Assembly (NCBI RefSeq): GCF_011398155.1
Contig: NZ_AP021888.1
Coordinates: 1,905,501 to 1,969,500, forward strand
DNA length: 64,000 nucleotides
Direction of reading: 5' to 3'
Source: Thiosulfativibrio zosterae
Lineage (GTDB): Bacteria > Pseudomonadota > Gammaproteobacteria > Thiomicrospirales > Thiomicrospiraceae
The notes under the pieces are model-generated. The model worked only from the letters and a program-made list of their open reading frames with translations. It ran no database searches and was not told where the DNA came from. Positions 9,175 to 16,828 of this stretch are shown here, one piece after another. The position numbers were made by a program, and so were the translations under genes. Every line of letters starts with the position of its first letter. The stretch's first letter is position 1.

Positions 9175-9330
9175 TTAAGGTCTAAGCGCATCGACTTTAT
9201 AAATTTTTCCTGGCATTAAGTGTGCTGGAATGGGTTTACTTTGATAATAAGCTGGCTGCTGATAAGTTGTCCCCAAAAGGGTACAGCCGCTTATTAAAAT
9301 TGTGCTAAACAGTAAACCCAAACGCTTCAT
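9175..9330 (-). CDS. Small lipoprotein, 51 residues
   Basis: A short gene with a signal peptide and lipobox (MKRLGLLFSTILISGC, Cys 16). Its mature part has only about 36 residues and is rich in Tyr, Gln and Pro (TTYQQPAYYQSKPIP), ending KIYKVDALRP. The ribosome site AAAGGTGAG lies about 10 bp before the ATG. It sits 25 bp after the stop of the coiled-coil membrane protein gene and 81 bp before the FlgP-like gene in the same direction, so it probably belongs to the same transcript. I recognise no family. Such size and composition fit an accessory surface lipoprotein. Confidence 0.68.
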   Translation of the reverse strand: MKRLGLLFSTILISGCTLLGTTYQQPAYYQSKPIPAHLMPGKIYKVDALRP

Positions 9331-9355
9331 GTCACACACTCACCTTTATGGTTAT

Positions 9356-10534
9356 TTAAGGATATGAACCATCACGATTATTGTTGTAATCAAATCCTGG
9401 CACGGTGTATTGGTAAGCATTTGATCTTTTAGGCGCTTTTTCAGCTTCTAATGCTTCCGCCTCTGCTTTGGCCAGGGCTTTTTCTTTGGCTTTTTCAACT
9501 TTTGCAGCAATGACTTCTTTTTCTACCGTTTTAACACTGGTGGCTAATGAGCCATATTGCGCTTGCATGTCTTTTAGGCGTTTATTCACTTCAGCAATTC
9601 GAGCTTGAGCAGTGACAATTTGAGCACTCACTTTTGAGAGTTTTTCACCAACCTCAGGATCTGGCTGAGCCATGACAACCGGAGCAACTGGTGCCGCTTG
9701 GTAAGCCATTGGCTGAACTTTTACTGGCGCAGCGTGCGTATTACCATGTGTGTTGGTTACATGTGGGTCAGCATGACCATTTGCTGGCGCATGAGGGTCT
9801 GCGTGAGTGGCCTCTTGCGTCAAATTCAATTCCATCGGTGCAGGACTTTTGGCTAAATGATCCAATTGATTCAGGTCATTATTGATTTGCTCTAACTGGA
9901 AACTGAGGGCATCAATTTTTTTCTCAACCCCTTTCATCAAGTTGCTAGACTCAGAAGCCTTTTGGGTATTTTGTTGAGTACCTACCTTAATGTCTTCCAA
10001 CATTTTGCTAGATTCTTCGTCTAATCCCTTACCGGCTGCAATTGCCGCCCAAATACCCATCGCTATCCCAATAATAGCCAGAGTACTGAGCACTGAGCCA
10101 AAGATAATAATCAGTTTTTTTAAGCCATCCATTTCTGCCACCGTCAATTCTGAATTGTTTTGCTGTGCCGCGCTGGCGGCTGCTCGTTTTTCTAAAAAGC
10201 TTTGTGAGTCGTTATCTGTTATGGGCGCAGGCGGTTTTTCCACCACAGGTGGCGCCTCCACCTCTTTTACGGGCGCAGGTTTCGCGATTTCAACCGGAAT
10301 ATCCGGCACATCAGCCAACTCTTCAGTTGCCGATAATTCTGACTCCAAATCATCCAGTAAAGAATCCGTAGGATCATCTTCGAGAGAATCCAATTCGGAA
10401 AATGCCTCCGGTTCCTCTTCAGGCAACTCCGGAGCCGGCTTAGATTCCACGATAGATTCAATCTCCGCTTCATCTAAGAGGGCATCAATACTGTCTAAGT
10501 CATTGGGATCAATTGAATCCAGTGCGTTAGCCAT
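9356..10534 (-). CDS. Single-span membrane coiled-coil protein with acidic N-terminus and His-rich linker
   Basis: A 392-residue protein of unknown family. An acidic, Pro-rich cytoplasmic part comes first (residues 1-130, many Asp/Glu, e.g. DLDSIDALLDEAEIES). One membrane helix follows at about 140-167 (KLIIIFGSVLSTLAIIGIAM and on). A coiled coil at about 175-230 and a second at about 295-365 (KVSAQIVTAQARIAEVNKRL) are separated by a linker with repeated His/Asp-Pro-His motifs (THADPHAPANGHADPH, about 242-257). The tail is Tyr/Asn-rich. The ribosome site AAAGGTGA precedes the ATG. The His-rich linker may bind metal. Position between an LpoA-like gene and lipoprotein genes suggests an inner-membrane partner of an envelope complex (inference). 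Confidence 0.72.
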   Translation of the reverse strand: MANALDSIDPNDLDSIDALLDEAEIESIVESKPAPELPEEEPEAFSELDSLEDDPTDSLLDDLESELSATEELADVPDIPVEIAKPAPVKEVEAPPVVEKPPAPITDNDSQSFLEKRAAASAAQQNNSELTVAEMDGLKKLIIIFGSVLSTLAIIGIAMGIWAAIAAGKGLDEESSKMLEDIKVGTQQNTQKASESSNLMKGVEKKIDALSFQLEQINNDLNQLDHLAKSPAPMELNLTQEATHADPHAPANGHADPHVTNTHGNTHAAPVKVQPMAYQAAPVAPVVMAQPDPEVGEKLSKVSAQIVTAQARIAEVNKRLKDMQAQYGSLATSVKTVEKEVIAAKVEKAKEKALAKAEAEALEAEKAPKRSNAYQYTVPGFDYNNNRDGSYP

Positions 10535-10616
10535 GCTTCACCTTTAAAAGATTTTGTTTGCACAAAACCTTCAGTTATCAATTCATTCAAACCAACACTG
10601 CTTAATTAAAAAGTTT

Positions 10617-12041
10617 TTAGGGGTTTTGTTGGGTAAAGGAACCCTTATCTAACCAATAAAAACTGGGGGTCAATTGGATGTTTTTATCAACATCCCATTG
10701 CACCTGCCCTAAAGAGGTTGGCATTTGCTGTAACGGCGAAGCTGTCATTTTTTGAACAATTTCTGCCGCCACTTGGCCTAAAGCATAAAAAATGCCAACT
10801 GTGTGAACGGAGCTATTTAAAGTCTCTTTATCAACCGTTTCAGCGGAAGTAAGAGGCAATTTAGCCGTATCAAAGGAAGATTGAGAGGGATTGGCAGCGA
10901 TGGTTGCAGCGACCTGATCAACATAGAACTTTGGCAACATCGCTTGTGTTTCTTGCCAAAAAGGCAAGTTTGCGGAAAAAATTTCCACCGAGGGAAGTCC
11001 TGTGGGCACCCAAAGATGCGCAACAGAATTTAAATGGTAAAAACTTAAAATAGGAGAAACTTGCATCGCACTGCGAAACGGTAAAAAAGACAGGACCAAG
11101 TCTATATCTTGCCGAGCCCTGACCCCTTCTTCTAAATGCTCATCTAGGGTCTTTTGCAACCAAACACGACGAGACTCTGACAACAATGCGCCCAAATGCT
11201 GCTCTAGCGTTTGGTCAATACTGACCTTGATTGGCGCTTGAAGCACTTCATAGCTCATATCAGGCGGAAGCTGGGCTTGTGCTTGCAAAAAAGCCTGCGT
11301 TTGCGCCAATTGGTTTCCCGCAGACAATAACAAAACCCTATGAAAGCCATTTTTTTGGATTAATTTAACCAGGCCTGGTATTTGTGCCGTTCGACTGGGG
11401 GTGAAATATTTCACATAACTGTGATTAGTGGTGATCTCATTAAGCATTAAGGTCGGAATTTGAGTATCAAAAGCGGCAAACTCTTGAGCAAACTCAGGTC
11501 TTAGTGGACCAAATATAAAACTGGGTTTGATGAGTTTAACCAATTCCCATAACTCAAATGCGTTGTCATAAATCGCGGTATCGATTACCTGTAACTCTTT
11601 ATCTGGAAAACCCGATTTTAGTCCAGCCAAAACCTGCTCACCTGCCGCTTGATAAGGACCTGATAAAGGCAATAAAATCAAAGGGTTTTCGGGCTTAAAC
11701 TCAAAAGCTTGTTTAGCAACCTCGGGCGTGCCCTCTTGTGCTTGACTATAAGCATCAAGCTCCCCCAATCTTGCTTGCAAAAATGGCGGGATGGGATTTT
11801 TATGAATTTCTGTCAAATAGGCACGAACTTCTTGCAGCGCTCCATTTTTTTGCGCCAACTCAGCTTTGAGCAATAAAATTTCTAAATCTAACCAAAGAAT
11901 TTGCTGACCCGCAGAGTTAGCAACCCTAGATTCAGGAGTTTCCAAAACGTCAGCTGCTAAGCAAGGCGTAAAAGATAAGGCAATAGTTGCCGTTAGCCCA
12001 TATAACCAATGTTTTTTACGCCCTTGAAAATCTATTTTCAT
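10617..12041 (-). CDS. LpoA-like periplasmic-binding-fold protein (LppC family)
   Basis: A 474-residue exported protein with a type I periplasmic-binding fold resembling the C-terminal domain of LpoA, the outer-membrane activator of penicillin-binding protein 1A. It shows the family pattern: ILLPLSGPYQAAGEQVLAGLKSGF (read in two parts) at about 135-160, FIFGPLRPEFAQEFAAF at about 195-211, TLMLNEI, and VLLLSAGNQLAQTQAFLQ. The N-terminal signal peptide ends near CLAADV. The Cys there is not in a good lipobox, so it may be soluble rather than lipidated, unlike LpoA. The TPR-like N-domain of LpoA is reduced. A copy of the dispersed palindrome lies inside the gene at 11368. The gene follows pepN by 26 bp. 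Confidence 0.72.
   Translation of the reverse strand: MKIDFQGRKKHWLYGLTATIALSFTPCLAADVLETPESRVANSAGQQILWLDLEILLLKAELAQKNGALQEVRAYLTEIHKNPIPPFLQARLGELDAYSQAQEGTPEVAKQAFEFKPENPLILLPLSGPYQAAGEQVLAGLKSGFPDKELQVIDTAIYDNAFELWELVKLIKPSFIFGPLRPEFAQEFAAFDTQIPTLMLNEITTNHSYVKYFTPSRTAQIPGLVKLIQKNGFHRVLLLSAGNQLAQTQAFLQAQAQLPPDMSYEVLQAPIKVSIDQTLEQHLGALLSESRRVWLQKTLDEHLEEGVRARQDIDLVLSFLPFRSAMQVSPILSFYHLNSVAHLWVPTGLPSVEIFSANLPFWQETQAMLPKFYVDQVAATIAANPSQSSFDTAKLPLTSAETVDKETLNSSVHTVGIFYALGQVAAEIVQKMTASPLQQMPTSLGQVQWDVDKNIQLTPSFYWLDKGSFTQQNP
11368..11379. repeat. Dispersed ACCAGGCCTGGT palindrome, copy 3 (inside coding sequence)
   Basis: Exact core within the LpoA-like gene, where it encodes part of IPGLVKL. 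The left flank TTTA matches the intergenic copies and the right flank does not. Confidence 0.8.
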
Positions 12042-12067
12042 AAAGTCTTAATTTCTCAATTGATGGA

Positions 12068-14707
12068 TTAAGCTAAAGATCTCGATACAATTTCATAAAC
12101 ATCTTTGGATAAGTTTTCGGTTGCCAAAATTGACTCTAGTGCTTGACGCATTAATAAACGACGCCCAGAATCATAACGCTTCCAATGAGATAAAGGAGCT
12201 ACCAAACGCGATGCAATTTGTGGATTAATGCCATTCAACTTAATGACCTGTTCGGCCAACAATTGATAACCTGTTCCAGAGGCTTGATGAAACCCTACCC
12301 AATTTAAACGACCAAACACCCCCAGCACACTGCGCACACGATTTGGATTGGTATATTTAAAGTCTGGGTGCTGTAACAACTGGTTAATTTGCGCCAAAAT
12401 ATCTGGCACTTGAGCCGCTGCTTGAATAGAGAACCATTTATCTAACACCAAGCTATCTTTAGACCAATCTTGATAAAACGCCTGTAAACATTTTGCACTA
12501 TCAGCCGTTTGATGATGGCTTAATACCTCTAGGGCACTCAGCACATCGGTCATATTCGATTTTTGTTCAAATTGGTTCACCGCAATGGCTAAATTCTGTG
12601 GCAATTTAGCCAAATACTTCAAACAAACATTTTTTAATTTACGCTGTGCAATGGCTTGTTTTTCATAACGATAAGGTTCGTTAACCTGAAGACTCTCGTA
12701 GGTTTGCAATAAGGCTTGTGAAAACTTTTCTGCCAAGGCCTGCTGTGTAAATTGATGTACTGCCTGGATAGCTTCCAATGGTATTTCTGTATATTGATCT
12801 GCCACATAGGTCATTTCCGGAAGCGTCAAAGCTAATGCTTTCAAAGATAAATCTAAAGAGGAATCCGCCAACACACTGGCAAAAGCGGCCGCAAAACTGG
12901 GCAATAAAGTGAGCGGTTGTTGCTGTTGATAAGCCGAAACACCCTGCTCCATAGAAGCTAAAGCTAAGGCTTGCATTGACTCCCAGCGCACAAAAGCATT
13001 ACTGTCATATTGCGCCAACACCTCTAATTCTGGCAACGCATTAGGGGTTTTTAAAATAATCGGTGCTGAAAAATCACGCAAATACGAGATGACTGGATAT
13101 GTTGCCACCTGCTCAAAGATAAAATCTTGCTTAGGTTCAGTCAACTTAAGCAACCAACTATCGCCTCTCTCTTCAAGGCTATTTTTGTCCTGGACACTTG
13201 GCATAAGCGTTAAAGGCTGACCGTCATAACCCATAAAACCAATTAGCACAGGAATCATCAACGGCTGCTGCGGCACCTTACCTTTAAGGGTTTGCTCCAA
13301 AGAGAGGGTTAAGGTTTGCAATTTGGCGTCGTAATGGGTTTTTGCGGTTACCACAGGCGTACCCTCTTGGACATACCATGCCTGCATTTGACTTAAATCT
13401 ACATGATTCGCATCGGCCATCGCATTTCTAAAATCTTCAACCGTGACCGCTTGTCCGTCATGACGCTGAAAATATAAATCCATCCCTTTACGAAAACCAT
13501 CTCTGCCCAGTAAAGTTTGATAAAGCCTAACAACCTCAGCGCCTTTTTCATAAACGGTCATGGTATAAAAATTATTCATTTCAATATAGGATTGCGGTTG
13601 GATGGGATGCGCCATAGGACCGGCATCTTCAGGAAATTGATTGCTTCTTAAACGCTTAACATCCTCAATGCGCTTTACCGGAATGGACAACATATCACCG
13701 GTAAATTCTTGGTCTCTAAAAACCGTTAAACCTTCTTTAAGGGTTAACTGAAACCAATCACGGCAAGTCACGCGATTGCCAGTCCAATTATGAAAATACT
13801 CATGCGCAATCACCGACTCTATGCCTTCATAATCCACATCTGTTGCGGTTTCTGGCTTAGCCAATACAAACTTAGAGTTGAAAACATTTAGGCCCTTGTT
13901 TTCCATGGCGCCCATGTTAAAGTCATCAACGGCAACAATCATATAAATATCTAAATCATAAACAAGACCATAGCGTTCCTCGTCCCATTGCATGGATTTC
14001 TTTAAAGAAGCCATGGCATGGTCACATTTATCAATATTTTGCGGCTCTACATAAATGCGCAGATCCACTAAACGACCATCCATCGTTTGATAAGTGTCTT
14101 GAATCAGCGATAGGTTTCCCGCCACCAAAGCAAAAAGGTAGCAAGGCTTTTTGAAAGGGTCATGCCAAACGGCATAATGCTTGCCATCAGGCAAATCACT
14201 CGCTTCAACGAGATTACCATTAGAAAGCAAGACCGCATTTTGTGATTTGTCAGCAATAATTTTGGTGGTAAAAAAACTCAAAACATCAGGACGATCTAAA
14301 TAATAAGTAATGGTTTGAAAACCTAAAGCTTCGCACTGAGTGCAATAATTGCCACTGGTTCGATACAAGCCCTCTAAAGAGGTATTATTTTGCGGGGCAC
14401 ACTGGGTGACAATTTTCAATTCAAACGCATCTAGGCTAGGGGATAAGGTTAAAAACTCATCATCAAGGTCGTAATCCTCGGCGGATAAAAGATTCCCATT
14501 AATCCAACATTCTAATAAAGTGATTTTTTGCCCGTTCAGCACCAGACGACGATCATCAGAAGCGTTGGGACTAAAGGTCATCTGCATGACATTCGTCACT
14601 CGGGTTGCTAGAGGGTCTAAATCAAAGGTTAATTCAATTGAATCAATCTGATAGTTTGAAGGTTGATAATCTTTTAAATAATGCGTTACAGGCAATGAAC
14701 TTGACAT
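12068..14707 (-). CDS. pepN: Aminopeptidase N
   Basis: Cytoplasmic zinc aminopeptidase of family M1, removing N-terminal residues in general peptide turnover. The 879 residues match E. coli PepN (870). The substrate-recognition motif is VDDFNMGAMENKGLNVFNSK. The zinc motif is VIAHEYFHNWTGNRVTCRDW (HEYFH, with the third ligand Glu in LKEGLTVFRDQEF), near residue 300. YxMTVYEKGAEVVRLY follows, with the catalytic Tyr. The C-terminal helical domain is complete. It is first of a minus-strand series whose next member, the LpoA-like gene, starts 26 bp downstream. Confidence 0.97.
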   Translation of the reverse strand: MSSSLPVTHYLKDYQPSNYQIDSIELTFDLDPLATRVTNVMQMTFSPNASDDRRLVLNGQKITLLECWINGNLLSAEDYDLDDEFLTLSPSLDAFELKIVTQCAPQNNTSLEGLYRTSGNYCTQCEALGFQTITYYLDRPDVLSFFTTKIIADKSQNAVLLSNGNLVEASDLPDGKHYAVWHDPFKKPCYLFALVAGNLSLIQDTYQTMDGRLVDLRIYVEPQNIDKCDHAMASLKKSMQWDEERYGLVYDLDIYMIVAVDDFNMGAMENKGLNVFNSKFVLAKPETATDVDYEGIESVIAHEYFHNWTGNRVTCRDWFQLTLKEGLTVFRDQEFTGDMLSIPVKRIEDVKRLRSNQFPEDAGPMAHPIQPQSYIEMNNFYTMTVYEKGAEVVRLYQTLLGRDGFRKGMDLYFQRHDGQAVTVEDFRNAMADANHVDLSQMQAWYVQEGTPVVTAKTHYDAKLQTLTLSLEQTLKGKVPQQPLMIPVLIGFMGYDGQPLTLMPSVQDKNSLEERGDSWLLKLTEPKQDFIFEQVATYPVISYLRDFSAPIILKTPNALPELEVLAQYDSNAFVRWESMQALALASMEQGVSAYQQQQPLTLLPSFAAAFASVLADSSLDLSLKALALTLPEMTYVADQYTEIPLEAIQAVHQFTQQALAEKFSQALLQTYESLQVNEPYRYEKQAIAQRKLKNVCLKYLAKLPQNLAIAVNQFEQKSNMTDVLSALEVLSHHQTADSAKCLQAFYQDWSKDSLVLDKWFSIQAAAQVPDILAQINQLLQHPDFKYTNPNRVRSVLGVFGRLNWVGFHQASGTGYQLLAEQVIKLNGINPQIASRLVAPLSHWKRYDSGRRLLMRQALESILATENLSKDVYEIVSRSLA

Positions 14708-14737
14708 GATGATTCCTAATAGGTGTACTCTACAAAC

Positions 14738-14777
14738 AAAAAAGCCCTTCTAGTCGTTGTTGAATAGAAAGGCTTTC
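14738..14777 (-). terminator. Terminator downstream of pal
   Basis: Read on the minus strand, the stem AAAGCCTTTCTA / TAGAAGGGCTTT (one wobble pair) encloses a loop of about 12 bases and is followed by a T run. It lies between pal and pepN, so it separates the two units. Confidence 0.7.
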
Positions 14778-14830
14778 TAAATCCTAAGAGGTAAAATTCT
14801 TAGGGTTTTGATCAACTTAAAATCTGATGA

Positions 14831-15391
14831 TTAATAAGAAAACTCAGCACGACGGTTTTGAGACCAAGCTGCTTCGTTTTGCCCCATGGCGACTGGGTTC
14901 TCTTCACCATAAGAAATGGTGTTGATTCTACTTGGGCTAACCCCTTCAGCAATTAACGCATTTTTAACTGCATTAGCACGACGCTCACCTAAAGCTAGGT
15001 TATATTCACGAGTACCACGCTCATCACAATAACCTTTAATGGTCACGGTTGCAGAAGCATTCATAGACAAATAATCAGCGTTCATTTTTACGACACTGTA
15101 AAACTCAGATTTTACTTCTGAACGGTCAAAATCAAAATTAACTACTTTACCTTGCAGAGCTGCAAATAAGTCACTCGCTTTTTGTGCAGCAGCTGCCGCT
15201 TCTTGTGAAGCAATTGCTGCATCTTCTGCAGCCTTAACTTCTGCTGCTTTCGCATCTGCTTCTGCTTGAGCGGCGATGGCTTGAGCTTCGGCAGCCTGAG
15301 TTTCTTCAGCAGTTGGAGTAGAGCTACAGCCCACCAAAACAAAACCTAAAAAACCGACTACAAATAATTGTTTCAACTGTGTTAAAGACAT
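14831..15391 (-). CDS. pal: Peptidoglycan-associated lipoprotein Pal
   Basis: Outer-membrane lipoprotein that binds peptidoglycan and works with TolB in envelope constriction. The lipobox is LVGC (Cys 22). An Ala/Glu-rich helical spacer (about 30-72, many AEA/KAAE repeats) is longer than in E. coli Pal and looks coiled-coil. The OmpA-like domain (about 80-186) has VNFDFDRSEVKSEF, GYCDERGTREYNLALGERRA and SYGEENPV; the peptidoglycan-binding Asp and Arg are in NLALGERRA. The ribosome site AGGAGG is strong. The usual tolQRAB and cpoB neighbours are absent, so pal stands alone here. An OmpA-type paralogue is the alternative, but the domain matches Pal well. Confidence 0.85.
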   Translation of the reverse strand: MSLTQLKQLFVVGFLGFVLVGCSSTPTAEETQAAEAQAIAAQAEADAKAAEVKAAEDAAIASQEAAAAAQKASDLFAALQGKVVNFDFDRSEVKSEFYSVVKMNADYLSMNASATVTIKGYCDERGTREYNLALGERRANAVKNALIAEGVSPSRINTISYGEENPVAMGQNEAAWSQNRRAEFSY

Positions 15392-15556
15392 GATGCCTCC
15401 TGATTAATTAAATATACAAACAATGCTGATTAATATAACTGAAATTACCACAAATTTTGAAATATTTTATGGTTTTAACCCTGAAATCTGCAATTTTTGA
15501 GACTTCATCGGCTGGTTAATACGAATATAGACAAGGATAAAAAAGAATAGTCACTT

Positions 15557-16267
15557 TTATAAAGCTAAATTTTTGAGTCGATCGATATTTAACACATTCA
15601 CTTCTTTTTTCTTCCAAGACAAAATGTCATCCTTAGCCATTTTCGCCATGACCCTTGAAACCGTTTCAGGGGTCAAGTTTAAGAAAGATGCGACTTCTTT
15701 GTGCAGAATATTCAAACGAAATTGGGTATATTGATAGCCTCGAAGCTGATATCGCTCAACCATGGTCCACAAAAAGTAAGCGACTCGTTGGTCTGCACTC
15801 TTTTTGGTTAGCAATTCATTGTGAATTCTGCCATCAACAATATCACGACTCATGATGGCCAGAATGTGGGTGTATAAATTAGGAACCATTTTAGATAAAT
15901 CTTGTAATTGCTCCATCTCAATAGAACAAACACTGGTGACATCCTGGGCGACCGCATTAAATAGATGCACTTTATCTGCCAAGGCTTCTGAACCTACAAC
16001 ATCACCCGGCAAGTAGAAACCATGGATAATTTCTTCGTCGTTGTCATTAATAGAGTAGATTTTAACCATGCCAGCTTTGATGGCATAAAGAGATTTGAAT
16101 TTATCACCTGCTTTAAAGAGTATTTCTCCTCTATCAAGCGTAGGCATTTTATCGACCACTTGCTCTAAGCGTTCAACATCGGAACGGAAAAGCCCTTTGG
16201 GGAAACAAATTTTTTGTAAACCACACTGCAAACAGTTAGAACGATTGCCATTAAGATTTTCAGTCAT
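15557..16267 (-). CDS. fnr: FNR-type oxygen-sensing transcription regulator
   Basis: CRP/FNR family regulator of anaerobic metabolism, using an oxygen-labile [4Fe-4S] cluster. The cluster ligands are all present: Cys 12, 15 and 21 (CLQCGLQKIC, the exact C-x2-C-x5-C spacing of E. coli FNR) and Cys 114 in TSVCSIEME. The 93-residue distance from the third to the fourth Cys equals that in E. coli (29 to 122). The cyclic-nucleotide-like beta roll spans about 30-130. The helix-turn-helix at about 185-210 has LTPETVSRVMAK, carrying the E-x2-S-R that reads TTGAT half-sites. A perfect FNR box lies 46 bp upstream, so autoregulation is likely. Confidence 0.93.
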   Translation of the reverse strand: MTENLNGNRSNCLQCGLQKICFPKGLFRSDVERLEQVVDKMPTLDRGEILFKAGDKFKSLYAIKAGMVKIYSINDNDEEIIHGFYLPGDVVGSEALADKVHLFNAVAQDVTSVCSIEMEQLQDLSKMVPNLYTHILAIMSRDIVDGRIHNELLTKKSADQRVAYFLWTMVERYQLRGYQYTQFRLNILHKEVASFLNLTPETVSRVMAKMAKDDILSWKKKEVNVLNIDRLKNLAL

Positions 16268-16312
16268 CTAAACCCAACATTTTGTACTACGCGAATAATG
16301 CAACTATTTTAC

Positions 16313-16326
16313 TTGATTTAAATCAA
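16313..16326. promoter_or_regulatory. FNR box upstream of fnr
   Basis: TTGATTTAAATCAA is an exact match to the FNR consensus TTGAT-N4-ATCAA and is a perfect palindrome. It lies 46 bp before the fnr start. I cannot fix the transcription start, so activation or repression is not decided. The stop codon of a possible 45-residue ORF overlaps it. Confidence 0.85.
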
Positions 16327-16460
16327 GAATAGTTTGTTAAATAATTAATAAATTCTTTCTTTAGTGAATTAAGCCCAAATGAAATATCAAAATGCTTTTT
16401 ATCTTTTGATAAAAAATTTTTAATCATTTCCTGTAAAAAACCTTTCATTTTTTTTGTCAT
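16323..16460 (-). CDS. Possible small protein, 45 residues, upstream of fnr
   Basis: A short ORF in the same direction as fnr, starting MTKKMKGFLQEMIKNFLSKD and ending NYLTNYS. It is basic, Lys/Phe-rich and could form an amphipathic helix. The ribosome site AAGGAGG is strong but only 2 bp from the first ATG; a second ATG four codons later would be about 14 bp away. Neither spacing is ideal. The stop lies within the FNR box. The 519-bp space between fnr and the kinase gene is otherwise non-coding and very AT-rich, so the ORF could be chance. I recognise no family. Confidence 0.35.
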   Translation of the reverse strand: MTKKMKGFLQEMIKNFLSKDKKHFDISFGLNSLKKEFINYLTNYS

Positions 16461-16570
16461 GACCTCCTTATATTGAGTTGAAAAATCCAACTGCTTAATT
16501 TTTAATCAGCCTCACAGCTTATCCCTTTTTATGAGCTTTTTACCCAGCTACCACAAAAAAACTCACACAC

Positions 16571-16593
16571 TTATCCACAGCTAATGTGGATAC
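16571..16593. other. Pair of inverted DnaA-box-like sites
   Basis: TTATCCACA (16571-16579) is a perfect DnaA box. TGTGGATAC (16585-16593) is an inverted second box differing at one position (GTATCCACA). They lie in AT-rich DNA in the gap before the kinase gene. One perfect 9-mer is expected by chance about once per two windows of this size, so only the pairing is notable. Confidence 0.4.
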
Positions 16594-16777
16594 TTCACAG
16601 CCCTTAAAAAATCAATAATTTAGAAAAACAAACCCTGATAAACCATTTAAAATCAACAACTAACAATCTTTTTGTATAATGCAAGTTAACTAAAAAAACT
16701 AATATAGAGCTATCAACTGTCAAGCACTTTTTAAACTTTATTCACTTATGCAAACCACCGGACCCTCTTGCTTTTTA

Positions 16778-16786
16778 TGCTAAAAT
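16778..16786 (+). promoter_or_regulatory. Candidate extended -10 promoter of the kinase-Rieske gene
   Basis: TGCTAAAAT reads as an extended -10 (TGn plus TAAAAT) about 43 bp before the ATG at 16829. No good -35 is visible. A second candidate, TATAAT at 16675-16680, lies 150 bp upstream. Confidence 0.4.
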
Positions 16787-16828
16787 TTGCGCCATTTAAA
16801 ATTGTCTATTTTTAAGGGGTCTAATGCC

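Noticed and set aside
9990-10547. A 185-codon Ser-rich open frame on the plus strand
   Set aside because: It lies wholly antisense to the coiled-coil membrane protein gene. Its Ser-rich composition is the mirror of that gene's acidic codons, and it has no ribosome site.
16500-16680. A replication origin, suggested by DnaA-like boxes and AT-rich DNA
   Set aside because: Only one perfect and one imperfect box are seen, and none of dnaA, dnaN, gyrB, mnmG or rpmH is nearby.
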